DNA from: Acidobacteriaceae bacterium
GTDB lineage: Bacteria > Acidobacteriota > Terriglobia > Terriglobales > Acidobacteriaceae
Assembly: GCA_003138975.1 (NCBI GenBank)
Contig: PLHQ01000101.1
Span: 101,022 to 151,167 of the forward strand
Length of the DNA stretch: 50,146 nucleotides
Direction of reading: 5' to 3'
Each line of letters starts with the position of its first letter. The stretch's first letter is position 1. Shown here piece after piece: positions 16,534 through 23,186 of this stretch. The notes under the pieces are model-generated. The model was not told the DNA's origin. It made no database searches and worked only from the letters and a program-made list of their open reading frames with translations. The translations under genes and the position numbers were made by a program.

Positions 16534-17400
16534 ATGCCGATTCGGCAAATCACGATTGTTGGGACGGGGCTGATCGGCGGGTCGTTTGCGCTGGCGCTGC
16601 GGAAGCGGCGGTTTGCGGGGCGCATTGTAGGGTGCGACCGGCAATCGGCACTGAAGCGGGCGAAGATGTGCGGGGTGGTTGACAACGGATTCTGCGAGCC
16701 GGCGGACGCGGTCCGCGGCAGTCAGCTGGTGGTGCTGGCGACGCCCGTTCTCGCCATAGTGGACTTGATCGGGCGGTTGGGTCCGGCGCTCCCCGCGACT
16801 ACGTTGCTGACAGACGTGGGAAGTACGAAGGCGGCGGTAGCGAAGCAGGCGCTGAATGTGTTTGGGAAAAATGCGCGGCATCGATTTCTGGCTGGGCATC
16901 CGATGGCGGGGAAGGAGCACAGTGGCGTGGATTACGCGGACGCCGACTTGTTCCAGAATGCGGTGTGGTTCTTGACGCCGCTGCCAGGACAGACCTTGCA
17001 TGAAGGATTATTCGCGGAATTTGTGGGGTGGATTGATCAGATTGGAGCGCGGGTTGCGATGTTGCCGCCGGAGGATCACGACCGGCTATGTGCGTGGATC
17101 AGCCACCTGCCACAGATGATCTCGACAGCGTTGGCGGCGGCGCTGGTGGAGGAGTTTGGAGAAGAGGCGCCGTTGCTTCCGGCCGGTGGGCGCGCCCTGC
17201 GGGAGATGACGCGGATTTCGGCGAGCCCGTATTCGATGTGGCGAGATATTGCGATCAGTAACAGAAAGAATATTGGAGATGCGCTGTTGAAGGTGGAGCA
17301 GCGGCTGGGGCATATTCGCGAAAATCTGGCGACGCGGCAGTTGGCGGAGGAATTTGAGTTGGCGCATGGGCTGAAGAAGAGTCCGGGGAAGAAAGAGTGA
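16534..17400 (+). CDS. tyrA: prephenate dehydrogenase TyrA
   Basis: Oxidative decarboxylation of prephenate (or arogenate) towards tyrosine. 288 residues: Rossmann domain with ITIVGTGLIGGSFALAL (6-22), LTDVGSTKAAVA (about 91-102), then GHPMAGKEHSGVDYADADLF with the conserved His and Ser, and the helical dimer domain with AWISHLPQMIS and SPYSMWRDIAISN. There is no fused mutase or ACT domain; the free chorismate mutase upstream supplies prephenate. Confidence 0.95.
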   Translation: MPIRQITIVGTGLIGGSFALALRKRRFAGRIVGCDRQSALKRAKMCGVVDNGFCEPADAVRGSQLVVLATPVLAIVDLIGRLGPALPATTLLTDVGSTKAAVAKQALNVFGKNARHRFLAGHPMAGKEHSGVDYADADLFQNAVWFLTPLPGQTLHEGLFAEFVGWIDQIGARVAMLPPEDHDRLCAWISHLPQMISTALAAALVEEFGEEAPLLPAGGRALREMTRISASPYSMWRDIAISNRKNIGDALLKVEQRLGHIRENLATRQLAEEFELAHGLKKSPGKKE

Positions 17401-17460
17401 CTTACCTGACGAATCCGAGCGGTGGCGGAGACGCTCAGCCAGCGGTGGCGTCTGTTGCAT

Positions 17461-17513
17461 GGGTCCCCTTCGACTTCGCTCAGGCCAGGCTTTCGCTGCG
17501 CTCGGGATGACAG
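17461..17513 (+). repeat. dispersed repeat (CTCGGGATGACA family)
   Basis: CCCCTTCGACTTCGCTCAGG joined to CTTTCGCTGCGCTCGGGATGACAGG, between tyrA and scoA. It looks like two short repeat halves joined and lacks the long hairpin of family A. Confidence 0.65.
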
Positions 17514-17573
17514 GGCTTACGCGTGCAATGCTGCTGTGTATCCGCGGCGGATTTCGTTTAGAATTCTTGCGCT

Positions 17574-18272
17574 ATGAACAAGGTTGTGGCTAGTGCGGAT
17601 GAGGCGATTTGCGATGTGGACGACGGCGCCGTCATCATGATTGGCGGGTTTGGACTGTGCGGGATTCCGGAGAATCTGATTCGCGCGCTGGTGCGGAAGG
17701 GGTCGAAGAATCTGACGACCATCAGTAATAACGTTGGGGTAGACGGGTTGGGGAACGGGCTGCTGCTGGCGGCGGGACAGATTGTGCATCACATTGGGAC
17801 GTACGTCGGCGAGAACAAGCTGCTGGAAGAGATGGTGCTGACGGGGAAGATTCATCTTGATCTGGTGCCGCAGGGGACGTTTTCCGAAAGGATCCGGGCG
17901 GGGGGCGCGGGGATTCCGGCGTTTTTCACGCCGACCGGCGTGGGCACGATTGTTGCGGAAGGAAAAGAGACGCGCGAGTTCGATGGGCGGACTTACGTGA
18001 TGGAACATGGGTTGAAAGCAGATTTCGCGTTTGTGAAGGCGTGGAAAGGCGACCGGGTGGGGAATTTGGTGTACCGGAAGACGGCGCGGAATTTTAATCC
18101 CATGATGGCGACAGCTGCGAAGGTGACGATTGCGGAGGTTGAACAGTTGGTGGACGTGGGAGAACTGGACGGGGATTCGATTCATACGCCTTCGATCTAC
18201 GTGAAACGGATTTTCCAAGGGGAACTGTACGAGAAGCGCATTGAGAGACGGACGGTGAGGAAAGCGATCTAG
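17574..18272 (+). CDS. scoA: 3-oxoacid CoA-transferase subunit A
   Basis: Alpha subunit of succinyl-CoA:3-oxoacid CoA-transferase, which activates acetoacetate with CoA from succinyl-CoA. 232 residues with MIGGFGLCGIPENLIRALV near 22-40, ISNNVGVDGLG, RIRAGGAGIPAFFTPTGVGT (about 108-127) and ADFAFVKAWKGDRVGNLVYR. No Shine-Dalgarno is visible; TAGAAT lies 13 nt before the ATG, so the mRNA may be almost leaderless. The B subunit follows after a 133-bp gap holding a family-A repeat. Confidence 0.95.
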   Translation: MNKVVASADEAICDVDDGAVIMIGGFGLCGIPENLIRALVRKGSKNLTTISNNVGVDGLGNGLLLAAGQIVHHIGTYVGENKLLEEMVLTGKIHLDLVPQGTFSERIRAGGAGIPAFFTPTGVGTIVAEGKETREFDGRTYVMEHGLKADFAFVKAWKGDRVGNLVYRKTARNFNPMMATAAKVTIAEVEQLVDVGELDGDSIHTPSIYVKRIFQGELYEKRIERRTVRKAI

Positions 18273-18331
18273 TCGCGAGTACCGGGTACCGAGAGAACAC
18301 CTTGATGAGCCCTGGTTAGATCGCGGCGAAA

Positions 18332-18392
18332 GGGATCCTTCGACTGCGGCTGTGCTTCGCTTCGCGAACCGCAACCTGCTCTCAGGATGACA
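18332..18392 (+). repeat. hairpin repeat, family A, copy 4
   Basis: GGGATCCTTCGACTGCGG ... CTGCTCTCAGGATGACA, with a slightly shortened hairpin (TGCTTCGCTTCGCGAACCGCA). It ends 13 nt before the scoB ATG. Confidence 0.85.
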
Positions 18393-18405
18393 ACTAGAGA
18401 GATTT

Positions 18406-19080
18406 ATGAACAAAGTCGGTAAAGATGTGGAGAAGCGCGAGCGGATTGTGAATCGGATTGCGCGCGAGTTGCGGGATGGGTTTTATGTGAACCTGGGGAT
18501 CGGGATGCCTACGCTGATTGCGAATCATGTTCCGCCGGGGATTGAAGTGGTTTTGCAGTCGGAGAATGGGATGCTGGGGATTGGGCCGTATCCGGTGGAG
18601 GGTCAGGAAGACGCCGACCTGATCAACGCGGGCAAGGAGACGGTGAGCGAGATGGCGGGGACCTCATATTTTTCGAGCGCCGATTCGTTTGCCATGATCC
18701 GTGGCGGGCACATTGATTTGAGCGTGCTGGGGGCGATGGAAGTGGATGAGACGGGGAGCCTGGCGAATTGGATGATCCCGGGAAAAATGGTGAAGGGGAT
18801 GGGCGGGGCGATGGACCTGGTGGCCGGGGCGCGGCGCGTGGTGGTGGCGATGGAGCATACGACGCGGGACGGTACGCCGAAGATTTTGAAGAAGTGCACG
18901 CTGCCGCTGACTGGCGTGAGAGTGGTCGATACGATTGTGACGGAGATGGCGTACATCCGAGTGAGAGAGTGGGGGATGGTGCTGGAGGAAGTGGCTCCCG
19001 GATTGACGGTGGAGGATGTGCAGCGTGCGACCGACGCCAGGCTGATGGTGAGTGAGGAGTTGAAGGTGATGGAGAGCTAG
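18406..19080 (+). CDS. scoB: 3-oxoacid CoA-transferase subunit B
   Basis: Beta subunit carrying the catalytic Glu in [14 protein letters not shown] (near residue 50). 224 residues, with [53 protein letters not shown] and the C-terminal [16 protein letters not shown], all family hallmarks. GAGAG 5 nt before the ATG can serve as ribosome site. Works as a complex with ScoA. The link to the aromatic genes upstream may be only positional, or may reflect acetoacetate from tyrosine breakdown (inference). Confidence 0.95.
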   Translation: MNKVGKDVEKRERIVNRIARELRDGFYVNLGIGMPTLIANHVPPGIEVVLQSENGMLGIGPYPVEGQEDADLINAGKETVSEMAGTSYFSSADSFAMIRGGHIDLSVLGAMEVDETGSLANWMIPGKMVKGMGGAMDLVAGARRVVVAMEHTTRDGTPKILKKCTLPLTGVRVVDTIVTEMAYIRVREWGMVLEEVAPGLTVEDVQRATDARLMVSEELKVMES

Positions 19081-19140
19081 TAGGGGCTCTGCCAGGCGAA
19101 CCTCAGGGGCTAAAAGTCCATTCAATCTAGTGGCACTCTA

Positions 19141-19174
19141 TCGCAGCGCTGGAAGCGCTGCGCCACCCAAAATC
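19141..19174. repeat. dispersed palindrome (copy of the 85-115 unit)
   Basis: TCGCAGCGCTGGAAGCGCTG followed by CGCCACCCAAAATC is the reverse complement of the unit at 83-116, differing by one base in the loop. It sits between the convergent scoB and small membrane protein genes and may act as a terminator-like hairpin. Confidence 0.75.
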
Positions 19175-19191
19175 TAAAGCTCCGCCGCTGC

Positions 19192-19392
19192 CTAGATGCG
19201 GAAGGGCGCTGCTAGCAAGCGGAACGGCAGGGTGATGGCGATGTAGATAATCTCCAGCACTCCGTGGGCCGCGACTCCGAGGATGCGGAACGGCAATAGC
19301 AATAGCCAGATGAATGGGTAGGCGACCAGCGCCAGCAGGGCCAGGGGCCAGCAGACCACGAAGAGGATGCACCACAGGAGGAAAGTGAACAT
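19192..19392 (-). CDS. small two-helix membrane protein
   Basis: 66 residues, almost all hydrophobic: FTFLLWCILFVVCWPLALLA then LVAYPFIWLLLLPFRI, and a second stretch GVLEIIYIAITLPFRLLAAP. Two transmembrane segments in the inner membrane; function unknown. An ATG at 19419 is possible, but AAGGAGG lies 8 nt before the ATG at 19392, so that start is used. Confidence 0.7.
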   Translation of the reverse strand: MFTFLLWCILFVVCWPLALLALVAYPFIWLLLLPFRILGVAAHGVLEIIYIAITLPFRLLAAPFRI

Positions 19393-19478
19393 GATGAGAC
19401 CTCCTTCTTTTCTTTCCATTTAATTGTACGGCGGCAGCGGGAAGAAAGTTCCCGGTGCGAGCGACTCATTCGCCCCGC

Positions 19479-20816
19479 TTATTCGTACCGCAAGGCCTCC
19501 GCGGGGAGAGTTCTGCCGGCGGACCATGACGGATAGAGCGTAGCAATGAAGGAAACTCCGACAGCTACGAGCGCTACCAGTAAGCCATCCATGGGACGCG
19601 GGGCGAACGGGACGTAGTCGATGGAGTAGACCTCGGGTGAGAGTGAAATGATGTGGTAGTGGCCTCCGGCGTAGGAGATGGCATAGCCGAGCAGGAGGCC
19701 GATCGCCGTGCCAATCACCCCTATCAGAACACCCTGCGCGATGAAGATGTTTCGCACTTGCGATTTGCGTGTGCCCATCGACATCAATACGGCGATATCC
19801 TTGGTTTTTTCCATGACCATCATAATCAGGGAGATCAGGATGTTCAGAGCGGCGACGAAGACGATCAGGCCGATGGTGATGAAAGTGACCAGGCGCTCAA
19901 GGCGCAGGGCGTGAAACAGAGCTTTGTTCTGCTCCATCCAGTTGGTGGTCATGAAACCTTTGCCAGCCGCGTCTTCGAGTTCGCGCGAAAAGGTGTCGGC
20001 TTTGTAGATGTCGTCGATTTTGAACTCGATAACGGAGATGAGATCGCCAAGACCGAACAGGCGTTGAGCATCGGAGAGCCGCGTGAAGGCCCAGGAAGAA
20101 TCGTAATCGTAGAAGCCGGAGTTGAAGATTCCCACCACGCGAAAGCGGCTGTATTTCGGGACCATGCCGAAGGGGGTGAGTTCGCCTTGCGGGCTGGTGA
20201 CGAGGACGACGGAACCGACCGTGGCGCCCAGATTGTCGGCCATGTCTTTGCCGAGAATGATTGGGGGCATGGCGGCGACGCGGGCGTGGACGCCAGCCAA
20301 GGCGTCAGGAGAATCTTCTGTGGTCGCTGACGCTTCTGGGACGGCCGAGGCGGCCGTCCCCACATGATTTTCATCTGGGGCGGATGGGGTTTTTTCGAGG
20401 GCGTCCGCTGAACCCTCTTTTATTGTATTGAGCAGATCACCGATCTTGCGCTCATCCGCCGGAATCATGCCCTTGAGGACGGCGCCGCGGGCACGAGGTC
20501 CGCGAGAGATGAGGACTTGCTCAAAAATTGCGGGTGCGGCACCGACCACATGCGGCTGTTTGGAAAGGCGTTCGAGCAGCGGAGGCCAATCTTTGATTCC
20601 GTCGTCGGCCACGCGCAGCAGGCTGATGTGCGAGGTGGATCCGATGAGGCGCTCCTGCAAATCCTGGCGAAAACCGTTGTTGATGGCGAGGGCGACGATA
20701 AGCGAGGCGACGCCCGCGGCTACTCCGACAATGGAGATACCGGTAATGATGCCGATGAAGGCTTGGCGTCTTTTCGCACGCAAGTATCGTGACGCGACAA
20801 ATAGTTCGAACCTCAT
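19479..20816 (-). CDS. LolC/LolE-type ABC transporter permease
   Basis: Inner-membrane subunit of a lipoprotein-releasing (Lol) or MacB-like transporter. 445 residues: N-terminal helix (FIGIITGISIVGVAAGVASL, about 20-50), a large periplasmic core (about 50-310), then FtsX-like helices LVTFITIGLIVFVAALNILI, IAQGVLIGVIGTAIGLLLGY and LLVALVAVGVSFIATLYPSW. The cytoplasmic coupling loop KDIAVLMSMGTRKSQVRNIF contacts the ATPase. Residues about 130-180 form an Ala/Pro/Glu-rich insert (HVGTAASAVPEASATTED) encoded partly by a GGGACGGCCGAGGCGGCCGTCCC palindrome, so a repeat has become coding. A LolD-like ATPase lies 6.8 kb away at 27617. Whether it is LolC or LolE cannot be told. Confidence 0.9.
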   Translation of the reverse strand: MRFELFVASRYLRAKRRQAFIGIITGISIVGVAAGVASLIVALAINNGFRQDLQERLIGSTSHISLLRVADDGIKDWPPLLERLSKQPHVVGAAPAIFEQVLISRGPRARGAVLKGMIPADERKIGDLLNTIKEGSADALEKTPSAPDENHVGTAASAVPEASATTEDSPDALAGVHARVAAMPPIILGKDMADNLGATVGSVVLVTSPQGELTPFGMVPKYSRFRVVGIFNSGFYDYDSSWAFTRLSDAQRLFGLGDLISVIEFKIDDIYKADTFSRELEDAAGKGFMTTNWMEQNKALFHALRLERLVTFITIGLIVFVAALNILISLIMMVMEKTKDIAVLMSMGTRKSQVRNIFIAQGVLIGVIGTAIGLLLGYAISYAGGHYHIISLSPEVYSIDYVPFAPRPMDGLLVALVAVGVSFIATLYPSWSAGRTLPAEALRYE

Positions 20817-20923
20817 CTGCGAGTCCCTCGCGTTGCTCGGGATTTCGGCTGCGGGCTAGCGCCCGCAAAGCGCCTCAACTTGGCGCGCAGGTAGCGTGTC
20901 GCGATAAAGAGTTCGAAAGGCAT
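20817..20923 (-). pseudogene. duplicated 5' end of a LolC/E gene plus repeat
   Basis: An ATG at 20923 reads MPFELFIATRYLRAKLRRFA, clearly parallel to the real gene's start MRFELFVASRYLRAKRRQAF. The next bases read repeat-like SPQPKSRATRGTRR and stop (TGA) right at the real start. The repeat (CTCGGGATTTCGGC) also appears at 6718-6731. Best explained as the stump of a paralogous or older 5' end cut by a repeat. Confidence 0.6.
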
Positions 20924-21081
20924 GGAGCTTTCGGCCGTCAGCTCTCATCTTCAGCCAAGTCGGATTATAACCAGCGTCTCTTCACTGTGTCCGGATTCAG
21001 GCAAAATAAAGAGCTTCAACGCGGAGGGCGCTGAGGACGGACGCGGAGAACGCAGAGTTGAGGCCGCTTCGGTTGATCTGC

Positions 21082-21663
21082 TCACAGCATTATTCTTGGC
21101 AGAACCGCGGGCACGGTTGAGCGATACAGACGATAGTCTTCGCCGAAGCGGGTCTCCAGTTCTTTATCCTCCATCTTGATCATTACTGCGCCGGTCACGA
21201 GCGCGAATGCCGTCAGCATCCAGCAGACTGCCAGTCCGGTGCCTACACTCCATGCCAGCATCTCGCAGAGATGGCCTAGATAAACGGGATGGCGTACGCG
21301 GGCGCGAATGCCTGTCGTCACCAGGCGCTGCTGGTTGCGTCCGCCTAGGACCTCAGGCAGTCCGCCCAGCGCGGCAAGGGTGAACTGGTGGTGAGAGAGT
21401 TTGTAGAGCAGCAAGCCGGCGCAGAACAGTGCGGCTGCGGGAAACCAGGTTAGATTATTTCTGTAGAGCAGAAACCCGCGCCACGGGATTGTTACTACTG
21501 TCACGGCTACCCACATTGCCATCCAGACGGGCAGGAGTATTTTGTACGGCGATCTCCGGCGCGAGCGCCAATATTCTGCACGCGGGTGAATCAGCAGCCA
21601 GAAGGCGGGGATCGTAGAGTAAACGACGCAGGCGATCCAGCCGACGGTTCGCAACATTTGCAT
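21082..21663 (-). CDS. isoprenylcysteine carboxyl methyltransferase-like membrane protein
   Basis: 193 residues with about five hydrophobic segments. The C-terminal half has the ICMT/PEMT-type SAM site: GIRARVRHPVYLGHLCEMLA, then MEDKELETRFGEDYRLYRST and VPAVLPR. Bacterial members methylate small membrane or phenolic substrates; the substrate is unknown. Divergent from the MFS gene, with a 70-bp shared upstream region. The 20930-21081 stretch downstream holds ACGCGGAG-type repeats and no gene. Confidence 0.82.
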   Translation of the reverse strand: MQMLRTVGWIACVVYSTIPAFWLLIHPRAEYWRSRRRSPYKILLPVWMAMWVAVTVVTIPWRGFLLYRNNLTWFPAAALFCAGLLLYKLSHHQFTLAALGGLPEVLGGRNQQRLVTTGIRARVRHPVYLGHLCEMLAWSVGTGLAVCWMLTAFALVTGAVMIKMEDKELETRFGEDYRLYRSTVPAVLPRIML

Positions 21664-21733
21664 CAGTAGATTTTATCTGCTCAGTTGCGCTGCTCATGCA
21701 AGTGGGCTGTTTCTATGGCAAATTAGAAGATCA

Positions 21734-23020
21734 ATGTCCGCCCCCGCCGACTCCAGAGCTGGACGCATAGCGTTTACGCATCCGGACTTTGTGCTGTTCC
21801 AGATAGCGCGTTTTCTGATCGTGGCCGCGGTCGAGATGCAGGCGGTCGCCGTGGGATGGCAGGTCTATGACATCACCAAGCGCGCTCTTGACCTGGGGTT
21901 AGTGGGATTGGCGCAATTCTTGCCGGGCATCCTGCTGTTTCTGGTTTCCGGCCATACATCGGACCGATTCGACCGGCGCAAAGTGCTGGGCGCCTGCTAT
22001 GCGGGCTTCGCGTTATGTTCTGGCCTTTTGCTGGTACTGGCGGAGCGGGGCACGCATGCGGTGCGTCCCATTTATGTGGTGCTGATTTTGCTGGGCGTGG
22101 TGCGCTCGTTTAACGGGACCGCCAGCCGCTCGATTTTGCCGCAACTGGTTCCGGAAGAACACTTCCCCAATGCCGTGGCATGGAACGCAACCACGTTTCA
22201 GGCGGCTACGATTCTGGGGCCATCCCTTGGTGGGATTCTATACGCGGCTTTTCACGGTCCATCGGCGGTTTACGCGGCCGCCATGTTGACCGCCCTAGGT
22301 GCGCTGGTTTCCACGTTCCGCATCAAGGCGCGGCAGCAAGCGCGGCGGCGCGAGCCGATGACGGTGAAGACAGTCTTCGCAGGATTGCACTTTATCTGGC
22401 GTGAGAAGTTGATTCTGGGGGCAATCTCTTTGGACTTGTTCGCGGTGTTGCTCGGCGGAGCGGTGGCACTGCTTCCAGTTTACGCGCGCGACATTCTTCA
22501 CACCGGACCGTGGGGACTGGGTTTGTTGCGGACCGCTCCTGGAGTGGGGGCCGCGGTGATGGCCGTGGCATTGGCTCATCGACCGCTGCGCGGGCGCGCC
22601 GGGCCGACACTGCTGTGGTCGGTGGCGGGGTTCGGTGTGCTCACGATTCTGTTTGGGGTATCGCATAGCATTGTGCTGTCGCTGGTCTCACTGGTCCTTC
22701 TTGGGGCGTCAGACATGATCAGCGTGATCATCCGCGCGACGCTGGTGCAGCTGCGAACGCCCGATGAAATGCGCGGGCGAGTGATGGCAGTGGACATGGT
22801 TTTTATCGGGACATCGAATGAACTCGGGCAGTTCGAATCTGGACTGACGGCGCAATGGTTTGGCACGGTTCCGGCAGTGGTGCTGGGAGGCGTGGGAACG
22901 CTGGTGGTGATTGCGCTCTGGGCGTGGATGTTTCCGGATTTGCGGCGTACGGGCGCACTCAGCGCGATAAACACTGAGGTCGAAGAGGAAGCTTCGGAGG
23001 CAGCGGAAGAAATGCATTAG
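21734..23020 (+). CDS. MFS exporter (EntS/MFS_3-like)
   Basis: 428 residues with about 12 transmembrane segments. The A-loop motif SGHTSDRFDRRKVLGACYAG (about 76-95), the long conserved stretch RSFNGTASRSILPQLVPEEH FPNAVAWNA and GPSLGGILYAAFHG are typical of the MFS group that includes enterobactin exporter EntS. Substrate unknown. The last ~20 residues are acidic (EVEEEASEAAEEMH) and cytoplasmic. Weak ribosome site AGAAGA. Confidence 0.88.
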   Translation: MSAPADSRAGRIAFTHPDFVLFQIARFLIVAAVEMQAVAVGWQVYDITKRALDLGLVGLAQFLPGILLFLVSGHTSDRFDRRKVLGACYAGFALCSGLLLVLAERGTHAVRPIYVVLILLGVVRSFNGTASRSILPQLVPEEHFPNAVAWNATTFQAATILGPSLGGILYAAFHGPSAVYAAAMLTALGALVSTFRIKARQQARRREPMTVKTVFAGLHFIWREKLILGAISLDLFAVLLGGAVALLPVYARDILHTGPWGLGLLRTAPGVGAAVMAVALAHRPLRGRAGPTLLWSVAGFGVLTILFGVSHSIVLSLVSLVLLGASDMISVIIRATLVQLRTPDEMRGRVMAVDMVFIGTSNELGQFESGLTAQWFGTVPAVVLGGVGTLVVIALWAWMFPDLRRTGALSAINTEVEEEASEAAEEMH

Positions 23021-23039
23021 CAGGCTGCAGGAAAGCGCT

Positions 23040-23165
23040 CGCCGCAAGATACGACCACCGGGGCTAAAGCCCGCGCTGATTGTGGGCGCTTTACGCGACG
23101 CTGAAGCGCCGCTCTTCCACGGTACGGTGCGTATCTCCGGGACCGCACGCATCCCCGGGGCTGCA
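23040..23165. repeat. composite of dispersed palindromes
   Basis: GGGGCTAAAGCCC, GGGCGCTTTACGC, GACGCTGAAGCGCCGCTCTTCCAC (the unit shared with 257-286 and 7418-7440) and a GGTACGGTGC/GCACGC stretch, packed between the convergent MFS and propeller genes. They may fold as a bidirectional terminator. Confidence 0.65.
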
Positions 23166-23186
23166 CGCAACTCGAGTTCGGAAAAA

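Noticed and set aside
11930-18392. Evenly similar repeats as a CRISPR array
   Set aside because: Copies are kilobases apart with genes between, and no short regular spacers exist.
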